Positions 35,660 to 45,119 of a DNA stretch of 64,000 nucleotides are shown piece after piece (positions within the stretch are counted from its first letter, which is position 1; every line of letters starts with the position of its first letter). The translations under genes and the position numbers were made by a program. This DNA comes from JAEYOM01 sp036260935 (GTDB lineage Bacteria; Bacillota; Clostridia; Acetivibrionales; DTU013). Where the stretch lies: the NCBI GenBank assembly GCA_036260935.1, contig DATALQ010000036.1, positions 14,747-78,746 on the forward strand. The letters run 5' to 3'. The notes beneath the pieces were generated by a model, which saw nothing but the letters and a program-made list of their open reading frames with translations, made no database searches and was not told the origin of the DNA.

Positions 35660-35786
35660 ATTCTTACCATCCTTAAATTCATACTTCTTGCCTGTCAAAG
35701 CACAATTTCCGCCGCCTGCAGCCGTACCGTTTTTCGTACGCTGCTTTGCACTATCGCAGCCGCGGCTTAGCGCCTGGACAGCAACC

Positions 35787-37061
35787 TTACCTAATATACT
35801 CGAACTCTATATCGTATATCTTTACGGTATCACCCTCGTTGATGCCGAGCTTCTCCAGTGCGTCAATTACGCCTCTGTTTTTGAGAGACCGCTGGAAATA
35901 CTGTATGGACTCATATACGTTGAAGTTGGTCGAGCCTACGACCTTTCGCACCCAGTTGCCCTCAACAATATAGACGTTCCCTTCCCTGCGGACGGTAAAT
36001 GGCTCTTCTTCCTCGGCGGTATAGACAACCTCGCCGCTTTCCTCCGTCAGAGGCACAGCCTCGGGCAGTCCGCGCAGCTGCTCTGCTATATGGTACATCA
36101 GCTCTTTGACGCCTTTATTGGTGGCTGCGGAAACCGGAAATACCTTATAGCCTTTTTCTTCTATCGCCTTTGTGAATTCCTCGAGATTATCCTGTCCCTC
36201 AGGCAGGTCGACCTTGTTTGCCGCAACTATCTGAGGTCTTTCGGCCAGCTTGGGGTTATACTGCTTCAGTTCCGAATTGATCGTATCGAAATCGGTTAGA
36301 GGATCCCTGCCGTCGACTCCTGCCACGTCGACAACATGCAGCAGCAGCCTTGTCCTCTCGACATGCCTCAGGAATTCGAAGCCCAGACCTACGCCTTCGT
36401 GAGCACCCTCGATAAGGCCCGGGATATCGGCAAGCACGAAGCTGGTGCCCCCGTCAAGGCTGACAACGCCAAGGTTGGGCTCCAGCGTGGTAAACGGGTA
36501 GTCCGCGATTTTGGGCGTCGCAGCCGAAACCATTGAAAGTATCGTGGATTTACCCGCATTGGGGAATCCGACCAGACCTACGTCCGCTATCGTCTTCAAT
36601 TCAAGCTCGACATGGTATTCCTCGCCGGGATCTCCTGCTCGTGCGAAGCTTGGAACCTGCCTTGTGGAAGTGGCAAAATGCTGGTTACCGGCGCCGCCCT
36701 TTCCACCTTTGGCAATAACTACAGTTTGCCCGGGCTTAGTCATATCCGAGAGTATCCGCCCCGTCTCTTCGTCTTTTACAAGCGTTCCCGGCGGAACCTT
36801 TATCACAAGGTCGCTTCCGCCTTTCCCGGAACAGTTCGACGGTCCGCCCGGTTCGCCGCTGTCTGCAAAGTATTTCTTTTTGTATTTAAAGTCGATCAGC
36901 GTCCTGAGACCCTCGTCGACCATAAGTACGACGTCTCCGCCCTTTCCGCCGTCACCGCCGTCCGGTCCGCCGGCTGCGATATACTTCTCCCTGTGGAAGG
37001 AGACCTTTCCGTTGCCGCCGTCCCCGGCTTTTATATGTATTTTGGCCCGGTCTATGAACAT
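35787..37061 (-). CDS. obgE: GTPase ObgE/CgtA
   Basis: 424 residues, the essential GTPase of late 50S assembly and stress control. The Gly-rich Obg domain (GGDGGKGGDVVLMVDE) is followed by the G domain: G1 GFPNAGKST, G2 DYPFTT, G3 LADIPGLIEGA, G4 ANKVDLPE and G5 SAATNKG. The C-terminal OCT domain (about 350-424) is present, as in Firmicutes. It follows rpmA after a strong hairpin-T7 terminator. Confidence 0.97.
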   Translation of the reverse strand: MFIDRAKIHIKAGDGGNGKVSFHREKYIAAGGPDGGDGGKGGDVVLMVDEGLRTLIDFKYKKKYFADSGEPGGPSNCSGKGGSDLVIKVPPGTLVKDEETGRILSDMTKPGQTVVIAKGGKGGAGNQHFATSTRQVPSFARAGDPGEEYHVELELKTIADVGLVGFPNAGKSTILSMVSAATPKIADYPFTTLEPNLGVVSLDGGTSFVLADIPGLIEGAHEGVGLGFEFLRHVERTRLLLHVVDVAGVDGRDPLTDFDTINSELKQYNPKLAERPQIVAANKVDLPEGQDNLEEFTKAIEEKGYKVFPVSAATNKGVKELMYHIAEQLRGLPEAVPLTEESGEVVYTAEEEEPFTVRREGNVYIVEGNWVRKVVGSTNFNVYESIQYFQRSLKNRGVIDALEKLGINEGDTVKIYDIEFEYIR

Positions 37062-37082
37062 AACCCATTTCCTTTCAGAGGA

Positions 37083-37175
37083 TCAAAATCTCGGGGGCGT
37101 CGAGCCCCACTCGATTTTGGCCTGATTCCGTTTTACGGAATGGCCGGTAAAAAAATCCCGGCTATTCGCCGGGAC
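37083..37175 (-). terminator. terminator plus two leader hairpins between rpmA and obgE
   Basis: Reading the minus strand after rpmA: CCCGGC-GAATA-GCCGGG followed by T7 (37174-37149), a standard terminator; then a hairpin ATTCCG-TAAAA-CGGAAT inside GGCC...GGCC (37145-37119); then a bulged CAAAATC...GATTTTG hairpin (37119-37084) just before the obgE ribosome site. The arrangement suggests partial termination and a structured obgE leader. Confidence 0.75.
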
Positions 37176-37186
37176 TTATTTTTTAC

Positions 37187-37468
37187 TTATTGGTTTGCTA
37201 CTATACTGACCTGCTTTTTATCCCTGCCCAGTCTCTCGAACTTGACCTTGCCTTCAGCCAGGGCAAAAAGGGTGTCATCCTTACCGATTCCTACGTTTTC
37301 GCCAGGATGGATCTTTGTGCCTCTCTGTCTTACCAGGATATTGCCAGCCAGTACGAACTGCCCGTCAGCCCTCTTTACACCAAGTCTCTGAGCCGCACTG
37401 TCACGGCCGTTTCTTGAGCTGCCGACTCCCTTTTTATGAGCGAACAGTTGGAGATTTATTTTGATCAT
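37187..37468 (-). CDS. rpmA: 50S ribosomal protein L27
   Basis: 93 residues. The N-terminus MIKINLQLFAHKKGVGSS carries the extra peptide found in Firmicutes that must be cut after Phe to give AHKKG at the peptidyl-transferase centre; the protease gene prp lies immediately upstream. The core GRDSAAQRLGVKRADGQ is standard. Confidence 0.98.
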   Translation of the reverse strand: MIKINLQLFAHKKGVGSSRNGRDSAAQRLGVKRADGQFVLAGNILVRQRGTKIHPGENVGIGKDDTLFALAEGKVKFERLGRDKKQVSIVANQ

Positions 37469-37472
37469 CGGA

Positions 37473-37805
37473 TTATACCTCCTTTTCCACTACTGATACA
37501 TATTTACCGTATGAAAGTTCTATCTGCTTGAAACCTATCGCGGTCGTCTCCAAGATGATCCCGACAGTTGTTTTCTGCATGTCGGTCATCTCCTGCGGCA
37601 AAGTTATCGTCAAATGTCCGTCGCTTTCTCTGTAGCATTGCTTAATGCCTGCCAGATCTTCGAGCGCGCCGGCCGCGGTATATGCCGTTACCGACACTGC
37701 CGAACAAATGATATCCAGCCCTTCATCCGCATAATCTGCGTGACCGTTGATGTCGAAAGCCGTGATAGAACCCTTCGTGTTCCTCGTTATTACTACCTTG
37801 ATCAT
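37473..37805 (-). CDS. prp: ribosomal-processing cysteine protease Prp
   Basis: 110 residues. Catalytic His and Cys lie in FDINGHADYADEGLDIICSAVSV, the family arrangement. It trims the N-terminal extension of L27, whose gene is next. Its start shares a base with the rplU stop, so L21, Prp and L27 are tightly coupled. Confidence 0.95.
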   Translation of the reverse strand: MIKVVITRNTKGSITAFDINGHADYADEGLDIICSAVSVTAYTAAGALEDLAGIKQCYRESDGHLTITLPQEMTDMQKTTVGIILETTAIGFKQIELSYGKYVSVVEKEV

Positions 37806-38116
37806 TACGCGTTGATCTTATCGATCTGTACTTTGGTGTAGGGCTGCCTGTGACCTGTTTTATTCCTGTAGCCCTTCTTCGCCTTATACTTGAATACGAT
37901 AACTTTCTTTTCCTTACCCTGACCGAGAACTTTAGCAGAAACTGTTGCATTTGCTACTGTCGGTTTTCCGAAAGTAACGCTGCCCTCGTTCGAAATTGCA
38001 AGAACATTGTCAAAAGTAATAACAGCGCCGTCCTCGGCTTCGAGCTTTTCAACGAAAACTACATCGCCTTCCTGGACTTTGTACTGTTTACCACCGGTTT
38101 CAATTACAGCGTACAT
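37805..38116 (-). CDS. rplU: 50S ribosomal protein L21
   Basis: 103 residues, standard L21: MYAVIETGGKQYKVQEGDV at the N-terminus and KKVIVFKYKAKKGYRNKTGH with RQPYTKV at the C-terminus. Strong AGGAGG site. It is preceded by a conserved-looking leader at 38117-38215. Confidence 0.98.
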   Translation of the reverse strand: MYAVIETGGKQYKVQEGDVVFVEKLEAEDGAVITFDNVLAISNEGSVTFGKPTVANATVSAKVLGQGKEKKVIVFKYKAKKGYRNKTGHRQPYTKVQIDKINA

Positions 38117-38215
38117 GGTTTATACCTCCTGCTCACAGACTCGCCGGACTTAAGGCAGCGCCTAACATTTCAGTGAAGTGTTTTGTCGCATTTAGGGCCT
38201 TGGCCGAGCGGTTAC
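38117..38215 (-). promoter_or_regulatory. probable L21 ribosomal leader RNA
   Basis: The 99 bases before rplU on the minus strand contain a GCGCTGCCTTAAG stretch, CCGGCGAGTCTGTG and the ribosome site within a foldable region. The placement and the CCGGCGAGTCTGTG core match what I recall of the Firmicutes L21 leader, through which ribosomal protein L21 is thought to control its own operon. The match is from memory, not a covariance search. Confidence 0.5.
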
Positions 38216-38224
38216 CGAAATATT

Positions 38225-39721
38225 CTAACACACGAGTGTTTTAATGTCAACCTGATTAATCCTTATTTCATCATATTTCAATTTATCGGAACCTTTGAAC
38301 AAAATCTTTTTATTATAGGTCTCCTGAAGCCTTGAAAAATATCCATTGACGTCGCATTTCAGGACATGCTCCACAGAAGGGTGCACCTCCACCTGCAACG
38401 CATCCGAAGCCGTCTGACTCATATACCTGGTGATTTCCTTCGCAGCGTTACGTGCAATACCCTCGGGCGACAGCACTTTCCCAAAGCCGTCGCAGTACGG
38501 GCATTCAACGTTCAGGACGGTCGAAAGCTCCTGCTTGACTTTCTTCCTCGTCATTTCGATAAGGCCGAGTCCGGTCATACCCACAACCGCGGTTTTCGTC
38601 CTATCCTTTTTGAGCGCCTGTTTGAGCGTGTCGAGCACCGCCTGCTGATGGTCGTGTTCGTGCATGTCGATAAAGTCTATGATGATTATACCGCCTATAT
38701 CGCGGAGTCGTATCTGTTTGGCTATCTCCGCGGCCGCCTCGAGGTTTGTTTTGAGAACAGTATCCTCAAGGCTGCTGCCCCCGACATATTTGCCTGTATT
38801 GACGTCTATCACGGTAAGCGCTTCGGTCTTGTCCAAGACTATGTATCCTCCGCACTTCAGCCACACCTTGCGGGACAGCGCTTTGGATATCCTGGTCTCC
38901 AACTGGTAATACTCGAAAATGTCGTAATCCTTTTCGAAATATTCGACCCTGCATTTCAAAGCCGGAGATATCATATCGACAAGTTCCAGCACCTTGTTAT
39001 ACTGCTCCCTGTCGTTTATTACAAACTTGTCGATATCCTTTGTAAATATATCACGAACCGCTCTGTGCACCAGGTTCATATCCTTATGCATGCAGCGCGG
39101 TACCGGACCGCTCCTCTCCTTTTGCTTTATGTTTTTCCAAAGCTTCACCAGGAAATTCAGATCGCCGGTAAAGTCTTCCTCCCCCATGCCTTCGGACGCC
39201 GTCCTTACTATCAGTCCCATTCCCTTAGGCTTAAGGTTTTCCGCAATTTTTTTGAGTTTATTCCTTTCGCTCTCGTTTTCGATGCGCCGTGAAACGCCTG
39301 TGTAATCGGCGTCGGGAAGCAGGACGAGATGTCTGCCGGGCAGCGTGATATTGGTTGTGACCCTCGGGCCTTTTGAGCCTATAGGCTCCTTTATCACCTG
39401 CACCGTGAGTTCCTGGCCGGCGCTGAGCAGTTCTGCGATATTCAGGCCCTTGACCTCCTGCTCCGTCTCCTCTTCATCATCCATATAATCTCTCTTTGCC
39501 ATTATATCCCCGACATAAAGAAATGCATTTTTCTCATAGCCTATGTCGATGAAGGCGGCCTGCATCCCGGGCAGCACGCTGCTGACCTTGCCCCTGTAGA
39601 TATTGCCGACCATTCTCTCCGTACCCGGCCTTTCAATGCTGATCTCGGCCAGTTCCCCGTCCTCCAGGAGCGCAACGCGGTTTTCGCACACTCCTATGTC
39701 TGCTATCAATTCCTTGCTCAA
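38225..39721 (-). CDS. rng: ribonuclease G / E family endoribonuclease
   Basis: About 498 residues. An S1 domain (ERMVGNIYRGKVSSVLPGMQAAFIDIGYEKNAFL) is followed by the catalytic region with IDVNTGKYVGG and IIIDFIDM supplying Mg-binding acids, and the zinc link CPYCDGFG. It lacks the long C-terminal scaffold of RNase E. A TTG at 39721 with GGTGG upstream is the likely start; the ATG at 39757 has no ribosome site. Part of the conserved clostridial cluster. Confidence 0.93.
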   Translation of the reverse strand: MSKELIADIGVCENRVALLEDGELAEISIERPGTERMVGNIYRGKVSSVLPGMQAAFIDIGYEKNAFLYVGDIMAKRDYMDDEEETEQEVKGLNIAELLSAGQELTVQVIKEPIGSKGPRVTTNITLPGRHLVLLPDADYTGVSRRIENESERNKLKKIAENLKPKGMGLIVRTASEGMGEEDFTGDLNFLVKLWKNIKQKERSGPVPRCMHKDMNLVHRAVRDIFTKDIDKFVINDREQYNKVLELVDMISPALKCRVEYFEKDYDIFEYYQLETRISKALSRKVWLKCGGYIVLDKTEALTVIDVNTGKYVGGSSLEDTVLKTNLEAAAEIAKQIRLRDIGGIIIIDFIDMHEHDHQQAVLDTLKQALKKDRTKTAVVGMTGLGLIEMTRKKVKQELSTVLNVECPYCDGFGKVLSPEGIARNAAKEITRYMSQTASDALQVEVHPSVEHVLKCDVNGYFSRLQETYNKKILFKGSDKLKYDEIRINQVDIKTLVC

Positions 39722-39826
39722 TTTAACACCACCAAATTTATTTAAGCCGCATATCATAATATGGTTATTAAGATTGCAGCATATCTACAAAGTAATTTTC
39801 CTATTCCTCTTTTTTATGCGAGCTAT

Positions 39827-40573
39827 TCACTCGAGCGCGGCAGGATCCAGAGGATCAGCCATCCTTCCGCCTATGTCCGTGTATAATGCGCTACGGTGCA
39901 GCCTGCTGGCAGCGGCATGTATGCCGGCCTGCTCCGAGAGAGCCTTGATGAACAGATCAGCTCTCAGGTTCGCAGCGTTTCCTGCCCTGAACCTGGCTTT
40001 CAGTATAAAGGCGCTCTTGAAATCCTCGTAGCCCGGGCGCACATCCCGCATGGGTTCAAGCGCTGCAGAAAGGATCAACGGCTTTATATCCGTTTCCTTG
40101 AAAGTATCCCTGCCGTCCTTGCCCTTGCTTTCCTTTACCACCGGGATCGTATCCTTCCGCATCATGGCTTCGAAGTTCTGCTCAGCTTTATCGGGCGAAA
40201 GCTCCTCCCGCACAAACAATTCCATTATGTAATCGGCCCTGGCAATCGAGGCCATGATATTCGATTTTGCTTTTTTTACGCCGGCCGACGTTACACGGAT
40301 CGCTTCAGGCAGAGCCTCGTTGAGCCGCTGCACGAATATCGCCGGTTCCACCTCTGAAACGAGCTCAAAATCGGCGTATTCCCCGCTGCTCGTCATTCCG
40401 ACCGAAAGCGGCATACCGAAAACCATCTGGGGATGTGGGTTAAAGCCCTGCGAATAGGCCATCGGCAGGCCGGACCTGCGGATAGCGCGTTCAAACACCT
40501 TCATCAGGTCCAAATGCGATATGAATTTTACCTCTTCGCCGCGCGTAAACCTTATACGTATGCTATTCATCAC
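39827..40573 (-). CDS. TIGR03936 family radical-SAM-associated protein
   Basis: 248 residues. Opens IRIRFTRGEEVKFISHLDLMKVFERAIRRSGLP with YSQGFNPHPQMVFGMPLSVG, the family core. It always accompanies the TIGR03960 radical SAM gene, as here, where its start overlaps the end of that gene by 11 bases. The pair may modify tRNA or a ribosomal component; this is inferred from context. Confidence 0.93.
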   Translation of the reverse strand: MMNSIRIRFTRGEEVKFISHLDLMKVFERAIRRSGLPMAYSQGFNPHPQMVFGMPLSVGMTSSGEYADFELVSEVEPAIFVQRLNEALPEAIRVTSAGVKKAKSNIMASIARADYIMELFVREELSPDKAEQNFEAMMRKDTIPVVKESKGKDGRDTFKETDIKPLILSAALEPMRDVRPGYEDFKSAFILKARFRAGNAANLRADLFIKALSEQAGIHAAASRLHRSALYTDIGGRMADPLDPAALE

Positions 40574-42500
40574 GCGCCTCCCCTGACTTGACGGTATCCA
40601 CGGCCGTAGTGCCCGCTGCAGTTTTATCTTTTACGGCCTCACCGTCCCCGCCTCCGGTATAACCCGTACATATGCCCCTGTCGAAGGAGGCTGCTCCGCA
40701 GCCTGAGCAGGATGTCATACAGTTAGGCGTAACCTCTGCCTTTTCAGCCTTTTGGTTCTCACGCTGCAGGAATTTTTTCGAAACGCCCACATCAATGTGA
40801 TCCCAGGGGAATACTTCATCGAAGCCCCTCTTCCTGTTGGCATAAAAGGCCGGATCCAAACCGCAGTCCTCAAACGCCTGCATCCAGGCGTCAAATTTCA
40901 GATGCTCGCCCCAGCTGTCGAACTTGCAGCCAAGCTCCCAAGCGCGAAGCAGCAGCTTTCCGGTCCGCCTGTCGCCCCTGGCAAAAACGGCCTCCAGCAG
41001 GCTTAGCTGCGGTTCATGCCAACTGTAGCGCAAGTGCCTGTCTTTTATCCTGTCCTTCAGAAATCTCTGTTTGCTCCTCAGAGCCTCCATCGTGTCCTGC
41101 GGCTCCCACTGGAACGGAGTGAAAGGCTTCGGCACGAAGGACGACGTACTGATCGTTACCTCGAGGCCTTTGCCTCTATGCTCCTTCGGAATTCTGAAAT
41201 ATTCGTCCACTACCTTTAAGCCAAGCTCGGATATTCCTGCCACATCCTCCATCGTCTCAAAAGGCAGGCCGATCATGAAATAGAGCTTGACTCCATTCCA
41301 CCCGCCCCCGAACGCCAGTCTCACCGAGTTCAGCAGGTCCTCCTCCGTAACTCCCTTGTTTATAACATTTCTGAGGCGCTGCGTACCTGCTTCGGGAGCA
41401 AAGGTAAGTCCGCTTTTCCTGACCTTCTGAGCTTTTTCCATCAAGTCGAGTGAAAATGAATCTATACGAAGCGAGGGAAGAGCCAGGTTGACCTTTTTGG
41501 GCTCCATAACCTCGATCAGCCCCGATGTCAGCTCATGAAGGCCCGAATAATCGCTCGTACTGAGCGAAGTTAACGAAATCTCTTCGTAGCCGGTGCTATC
41601 CTGCAGTTTGTTTGCAAGCTCCATCAGTTTTTCAGGCGTACGCTCGCGTACCGGCCTGTAGATAAAGCCGGCCTGGCAAAACCTGCAGCCTCTGGTGCAG
41701 CCTCGGAACAATTCGAGCATTATCCTGTCATGTACTATATTGAGATACGGGACTATCATTTTTTCCGGGAAATATGTCCGATCCAGATCCTTTATTATCC
41801 GTTTCCTGATCTTATCAGGATACTCCGTCTTCACGGGCGTTATTTTGCCGACCGTACCGTCCTCGTTGTAGGAGACGTCGTAAAAACCGGGCACATATAT
41901 CCCTTCGATATTTACTATTCTATTCAGGAAATCCTCACGCGACACATTTTCTCTTTTCCATTGCGCGTAAGCATCCATTACTTCGCTTATGAGTTCCTCT
42001 CCTTCGCCCATCATGAAGAAGTCCACAAAATCGGCCAGAGGTTCCGGATTGTAGGCACATGGTCCTCCCGCGCAAACGAAGGGCTGGCCTTCAACTCTTT
42101 CTTCGCGAAGCAGCGGGATACCCGCAAGATCCAGCATATTGAGGATATTCGTATAGCTCATTTCATACTGCAGCGTAAAACCGACGAAGTCGAATTCACT
42201 GACAGGGTCATGCGATTCCAGCGTAAAAAGCGGGATACCGTTCTCACGCATTTTTGCCTCCATATCGGTCCATGGCGCAAAAACCCTTTCGCAGTATGTA
42301 TCGTTCCGCTCGTTTAGCAGATTGTATAAAATACGCATTCCAAGATGCGACATTCCTATTTCATATGTATCCGGGAAACAGAAAGCAAAGCGTATGTCCA
42401 CCGCGGACGGATCCTTTTTGACGCTGTTGAGCTCACCGCCCGTATACCTGGCAGGCTTTTCTACGCTCTGCAGTATATCGTCCCTTATTATTACAGGCAC
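40563..42500 (-). CDS. TIGR03960 family B12-binding-type radical SAM protein
   Basis: 645 residues. The N-terminal part (FAFCFPDTYEIGMSHLGMRILYNLLNE) resembles a cobalamin-binding Rossmann unit. The radical SAM cluster is RGCTRGCRFCQAGF (CX3CX2C). The C-terminal tail has SCSGCGA and low-complexity Ala/Gly/Thr. The start is GTG with GGAGG seven bases upstream. It is the first gene of a ribosome-linked cluster; its leader holds three 50-bp repeats. Substrate unknown. Confidence 0.93.
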   Translation of the reverse strand: MPVIIRDDILQSVEKPARYTGGELNSVKKDPSAVDIRFAFCFPDTYEIGMSHLGMRILYNLLNERNDTYCERVFAPWTDMEAKMRENGIPLFTLESHDPVSEFDFVGFTLQYEMSYTNILNMLDLAGIPLLREERVEGQPFVCAGGPCAYNPEPLADFVDFFMMGEGEELISEVMDAYAQWKRENVSREDFLNRIVNIEGIYVPGFYDVSYNEDGTVGKITPVKTEYPDKIRKRIIKDLDRTYFPEKMIVPYLNIVHDRIMLELFRGCTRGCRFCQAGFIYRPVRERTPEKLMELANKLQDSTGYEEISLTSLSTSDYSGLHELTSGLIEVMEPKKVNLALPSLRIDSFSLDLMEKAQKVRKSGLTFAPEAGTQRLRNVINKGVTEEDLLNSVRLAFGGGWNGVKLYFMIGLPFETMEDVAGISELGLKVVDEYFRIPKEHRGKGLEVTISTSSFVPKPFTPFQWEPQDTMEALRSKQRFLKDRIKDRHLRYSWHEPQLSLLEAVFARGDRRTGKLLLRAWELGCKFDSWGEHLKFDAWMQAFEDCGLDPAFYANRKRGFDEVFPWDHIDVGVSKKFLQRENQKAEKAEVTPNCMTSCSGCGAASFDRGICTGYTGGGDGEAVKDKTAAGTTAVDTVKSGEARDE

Positions 42501-42515
42501 AAGTACCTCCTATTA

Positions 42516-42665
42516 GATGTTCCAGCGGAAATCCGCGCCTCATGGGCGCTGAACATCCTCCTATGGATGTTCTAGCGGAAATCCGCGCCTCATGGGCGCT
42601 GAACATCCTCCTATGGATGTTCCAGCGGAAATCCGCGCCTTGAGGGCGCTGAACATCCTCCATTA
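42516..42665 (-). repeat. three tandem 50-bp structured repeats in the operon leader
   Basis: Copies begin at 42516, 42566 and 42616 with exactly 50-bp spacing and only a few differences. Each unit begins GATGTTC and has GAACATC near its end: an outer stem of about 11 bp with one bulge, then two inner hairpins (GCGG-AAAT-CCGC and GCGCC-TCAT-GGGCGC), giving a three-way junction. On the transcribed minus strand every copy ends with AGGAGGATG. They lie between a likely promoter (42698-42726) and the GTG start at 42500. Confidence 0.85.
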
Positions 42666-42697
42666 ACTCCGATGTGTAAGACATCTGCCGCCTTATT

Positions 42698-42726
42698 ATA
42701 TTACATTAATATAACCAAATGTACAA
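42698..42726 (-). promoter_or_regulatory. possible promoter of the radical SAM / RNase G operon
   Basis: Minus strand TTGTAC (42726-42721), 17-base spacer and TAATAT (42703-42698). Transcription from it would include all three 50-bp repeats in a leader of about 190 bases. Confidence 0.45.
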
Positions 42727-42792
42727 TATTTAACAAGCACATGCGGTCTGTAACAGCTAACCTGGTTTACGACCACAACAACCAAGGGAGTG

Positions 42793-44034
42793 TTACAAAA
42801 CACCGGCTCTCTCCCGGCGCCATTTGATAAAGTACAGGCCCGTGGCGAAAAGTCTGAAGCCGCCGGTCAAGGCCATCGCTATGAAAATATTCGTCCGGTT
42901 GTACAGCCAGATGCCAATGAACGGGGCTATAAAACCGGTGATATTCGTAATTGTGTTGAATACGGAAATATAGACCGTTTTCTTTTCCTCTGGCAGGCAC
43001 TCCAGAAGATTGCAGAAAATCGAAAGGTTGAAGCCTGCCATTGCAAAGCCGGAACACAGGTTCAATATTATTATACCGGAGAAATTCAGCATCGTGGCAT
43101 AGGCCAGCGGATTCAGCGAAAGACCGAGCGTGCCGAATATCAGGATGAAGCTGCTGCCTTTTTTCTCCATCCATTTGTTCCAGAAGGAATATGACAGAAA
43201 CATCGTGAGACCCGCTGCAACACTGATCAGGCCCAGTTGGAATTCGTTCAGACGCGCATAGTCGGTATTGTAGATGAAAAACAAAGGCCAGGCCATCTGC
43301 CAGGATAGGTGGAATACAAACCCGCATAAGCCGAATATTAGGAATTTTCTGTTCCTGAAAATACCTTTCAGATCCTCCCTGGTTATCTTTTGCGAGGGTA
43401 TGTCCGAAGGTAGCCCGTCAACCGGTTCCGGCCTTCCGTCAACCTTGGAAAAAAAGAACAGCTGCAGCAGTGTCAATACAAAGCAGAGGCCATAAAAGAG
43501 CTGGTACAGCATCAGCCTTTCTTCATCCGACTTTGGTATCACGGTCAGCAGAAGCCCCGTCAAAAGTACTGTAAACAGGCCGAAAAGAGAGCTGTATTTG
43601 CTTCTTTGCGTATAAATTCTGCTTGCGTAGGAGCCTTTGAAATTATCCGCGAAATACGACTGCCAGGTCGTCAGATACAGAGAGCCTGGGAAATTCAACA
43701 GCCCGATCAGTGCCACGTATACGAGTACCTTTACCTGGTGCGGGATAAAAGGCACGAATGCTATCGCAGCATAAAAGATGCTCAGTACGGCCAGCAAAAT
43801 AATGATCGTCTGCTTTTTTCGGTTTATCTTCTCGATAATTATACCAAACGGGATAAGTACGAAAATAGCCACCAACGGCGGTATGGCATTCAGGAGCGCT
43901 GTATGAAAATCATTGCCTCCCATTCTCTTTTCGAACATCTGGATAAACGGATTGTAAAGGTTTATGACCATAGTATAAACGATGCCCTCGAGTATGAGGA
44001 ACATCGCGGTATCTCTGTTTCTGAAAAGCTTCAT
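42793..44034 (-). CDS. MFS transporter
   Basis: 413 residues with twelve predicted membrane helices in two halves joined by a loop (VDGRPEPVDGLPSDIPSQKI). The first half has the loop after helix 2, PFGIIIEKINRKKQ, a weak version of the MFS motif A. No substrate mark seen. It begins 21 bp after the nucleoid-associated protein gene and may be cotranscribed. Confidence 0.85.
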   Translation of the reverse strand: MKLFRNRDTAMFLILEGIVYTMVINLYNPFIQMFEKRMGGNDFHTALLNAIPPLVAIFVLIPFGIIIEKINRKKQTIIILLAVLSIFYAAIAFVPFIPHQVKVLVYVALIGLLNFPGSLYLTTWQSYFADNFKGSYASRIYTQRSKYSSLFGLFTVLLTGLLLTVIPKSDEERLMLYQLFYGLCFVLTLLQLFFFSKVDGRPEPVDGLPSDIPSQKITREDLKGIFRNRKFLIFGLCGFVFHLSWQMAWPLFFIYNTDYARLNEFQLGLISVAAGLTMFLSYSFWNKWMEKKGSSFILIFGTLGLSLNPLAYATMLNFSGIIILNLCSGFAMAGFNLSIFCNLLECLPEEKKTVYISVFNTITNITGFIAPFIGIWLYNRTNIFIAMALTGGFRLFATGLYFIKWRRERAGVL

Positions 44035-44055
44035 CTGTTAATGCGCCCCGTTTTT

Positions 44056-45063
44056 TCAGAATATTTTGTTTACATTTTTAATCAAAATCGATATAGTGCC
44101 GTCAGGATTCGTAATAAATTCAATCCGCTCACGGTCGGTGTAACATTCTACAGGGATATTGATTTCTATACCCGTGTCGGTCTTTAGCGTCTGATTTCTG
44201 TAATTCTTTTCGACCACTTTTTCACTCGGACTAAGCAGCGTAGTTTTCAGTCCCGCGTCTTCCAGCGTTTTAAGGTAGGATTTTTGCATATCGGGGCTGT
44301 TTCTGAATACATTGGCCGCAACCTCCTCGATGTCGATGGCGCTGTTAAGCTCAAAGCTTTCAGAGACTGCCTTCCTTATCTCGAGGTCCTTTTTAAAATC
44401 GTCTCCCAGATACTCTTCCTTGAATTGGTCTGTAGCCTTATTGAATATCCTGATCTTCTCACGGTCCGAAATATCCCCGGAGCACTGCAAAAACAGCTCC
44501 GAAAAGTAGTTGGTCTTCTCACCGTTGATATCATACTTCTTTTCTATAAGGCGAATGCTCATGTCATTCAGACTGACCAGAGCGCATTCCTCTATTTTCT
44601 GGGTATCTCCCGGCAAAGTGGCCTGCTGCCGTATCAGCTTGTTCTGCGTACCTTCCTCCATGTTTTCGATATAGTGAATATAAGTGTTCCTGAAATTCAT
44701 TTTGAGCATTCCGAAGTATGGCACGCCATCCAGTTCGAACAGCGCACATATCAAGTCTGCTGGGGCTATGTCCACATTCCTGAGCATAATGTCGTAAAGA
44801 ATCGAGGCAATCTCTCCGGTCAGGCCCAGGAACCGCTCCGGCTCTTCCGAAAGCCCGAACAATATCCGTCCGATTTTACTGTCGGAAAGAAACATAGCGT
44901 TTTTTGCATTGTCTGCCTGCAGTATGCGTATTATATGGCGGGTAAGATAGTCGTTTACATCCGTTTCAATCGGATGCTCTTCAGTTGATATGACCGGCAT
45001 CTGCAAACTCGTATCCAGGATGTGTACTATCAGCTTTTTTATTGCTATCCGGCAGTCTTCCAT
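44056..45063 (-). CDS. nucleoid-associated protein (NdpA/YejK family)
   Basis: About 335 residues of the 37-kDa nucleoid-associated family, whose members bind DNA or sit on the nucleoid. Core marks are IAIKKLIVHILDTSLQMPVIS, SILYDIMLRNVDIAPADLICALFELDGVPYFGMLKMNF and the C-terminal IEINIPVECYTDRERIEFITNPDGTISILIKN. The Met at 45063 is better spaced from AGGGG than 45072. Confidence 0.85.
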   Translation of the reverse strand: MEDCRIAIKKLIVHILDTSLQMPVISTEEHPIETDVNDYLTRHIIRILQADNAKNAMFLSDSKIGRILFGLSEEPERFLGLTGEIASILYDIMLRNVDIAPADLICALFELDGVPYFGMLKMNFRNTYIHYIENMEEGTQNKLIRQQATLPGDTQKIEECALVSLNDMSIRLIEKKYDINGEKTNYFSELFLQCSGDISDREKIRIFNKATDQFKEEYLGDDFKKDLEIRKAVSESFELNSAIDIEEVAANVFRNSPDMQKSYLKTLEDAGLKTTLLSPSEKVVEKNYRNQTLKTDTGIEINIPVECYTDRERIEFITNPDGTISILIKNVNKIF

Positions 45064-45119
45064 TGTTGTCATTCCCCTTTAATTATTGTCAGCCGGCCAT
45101 TCGCACCGGGCGGCCGCAG

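Noticed and set aside
35699..35786. Terminator between obgE and yhbY (GCAGCGTAC...GTACGGCTGC)
   Set aside because: The stem is imperfect and no T-tract follows; treated as read-through sequence.
42433..42684. 83-codon frame through the 50-bp repeats
   Set aside because: It follows the repeat in changing frames (50 is not a multiple of three) and runs into the start of the radical SAM gene.
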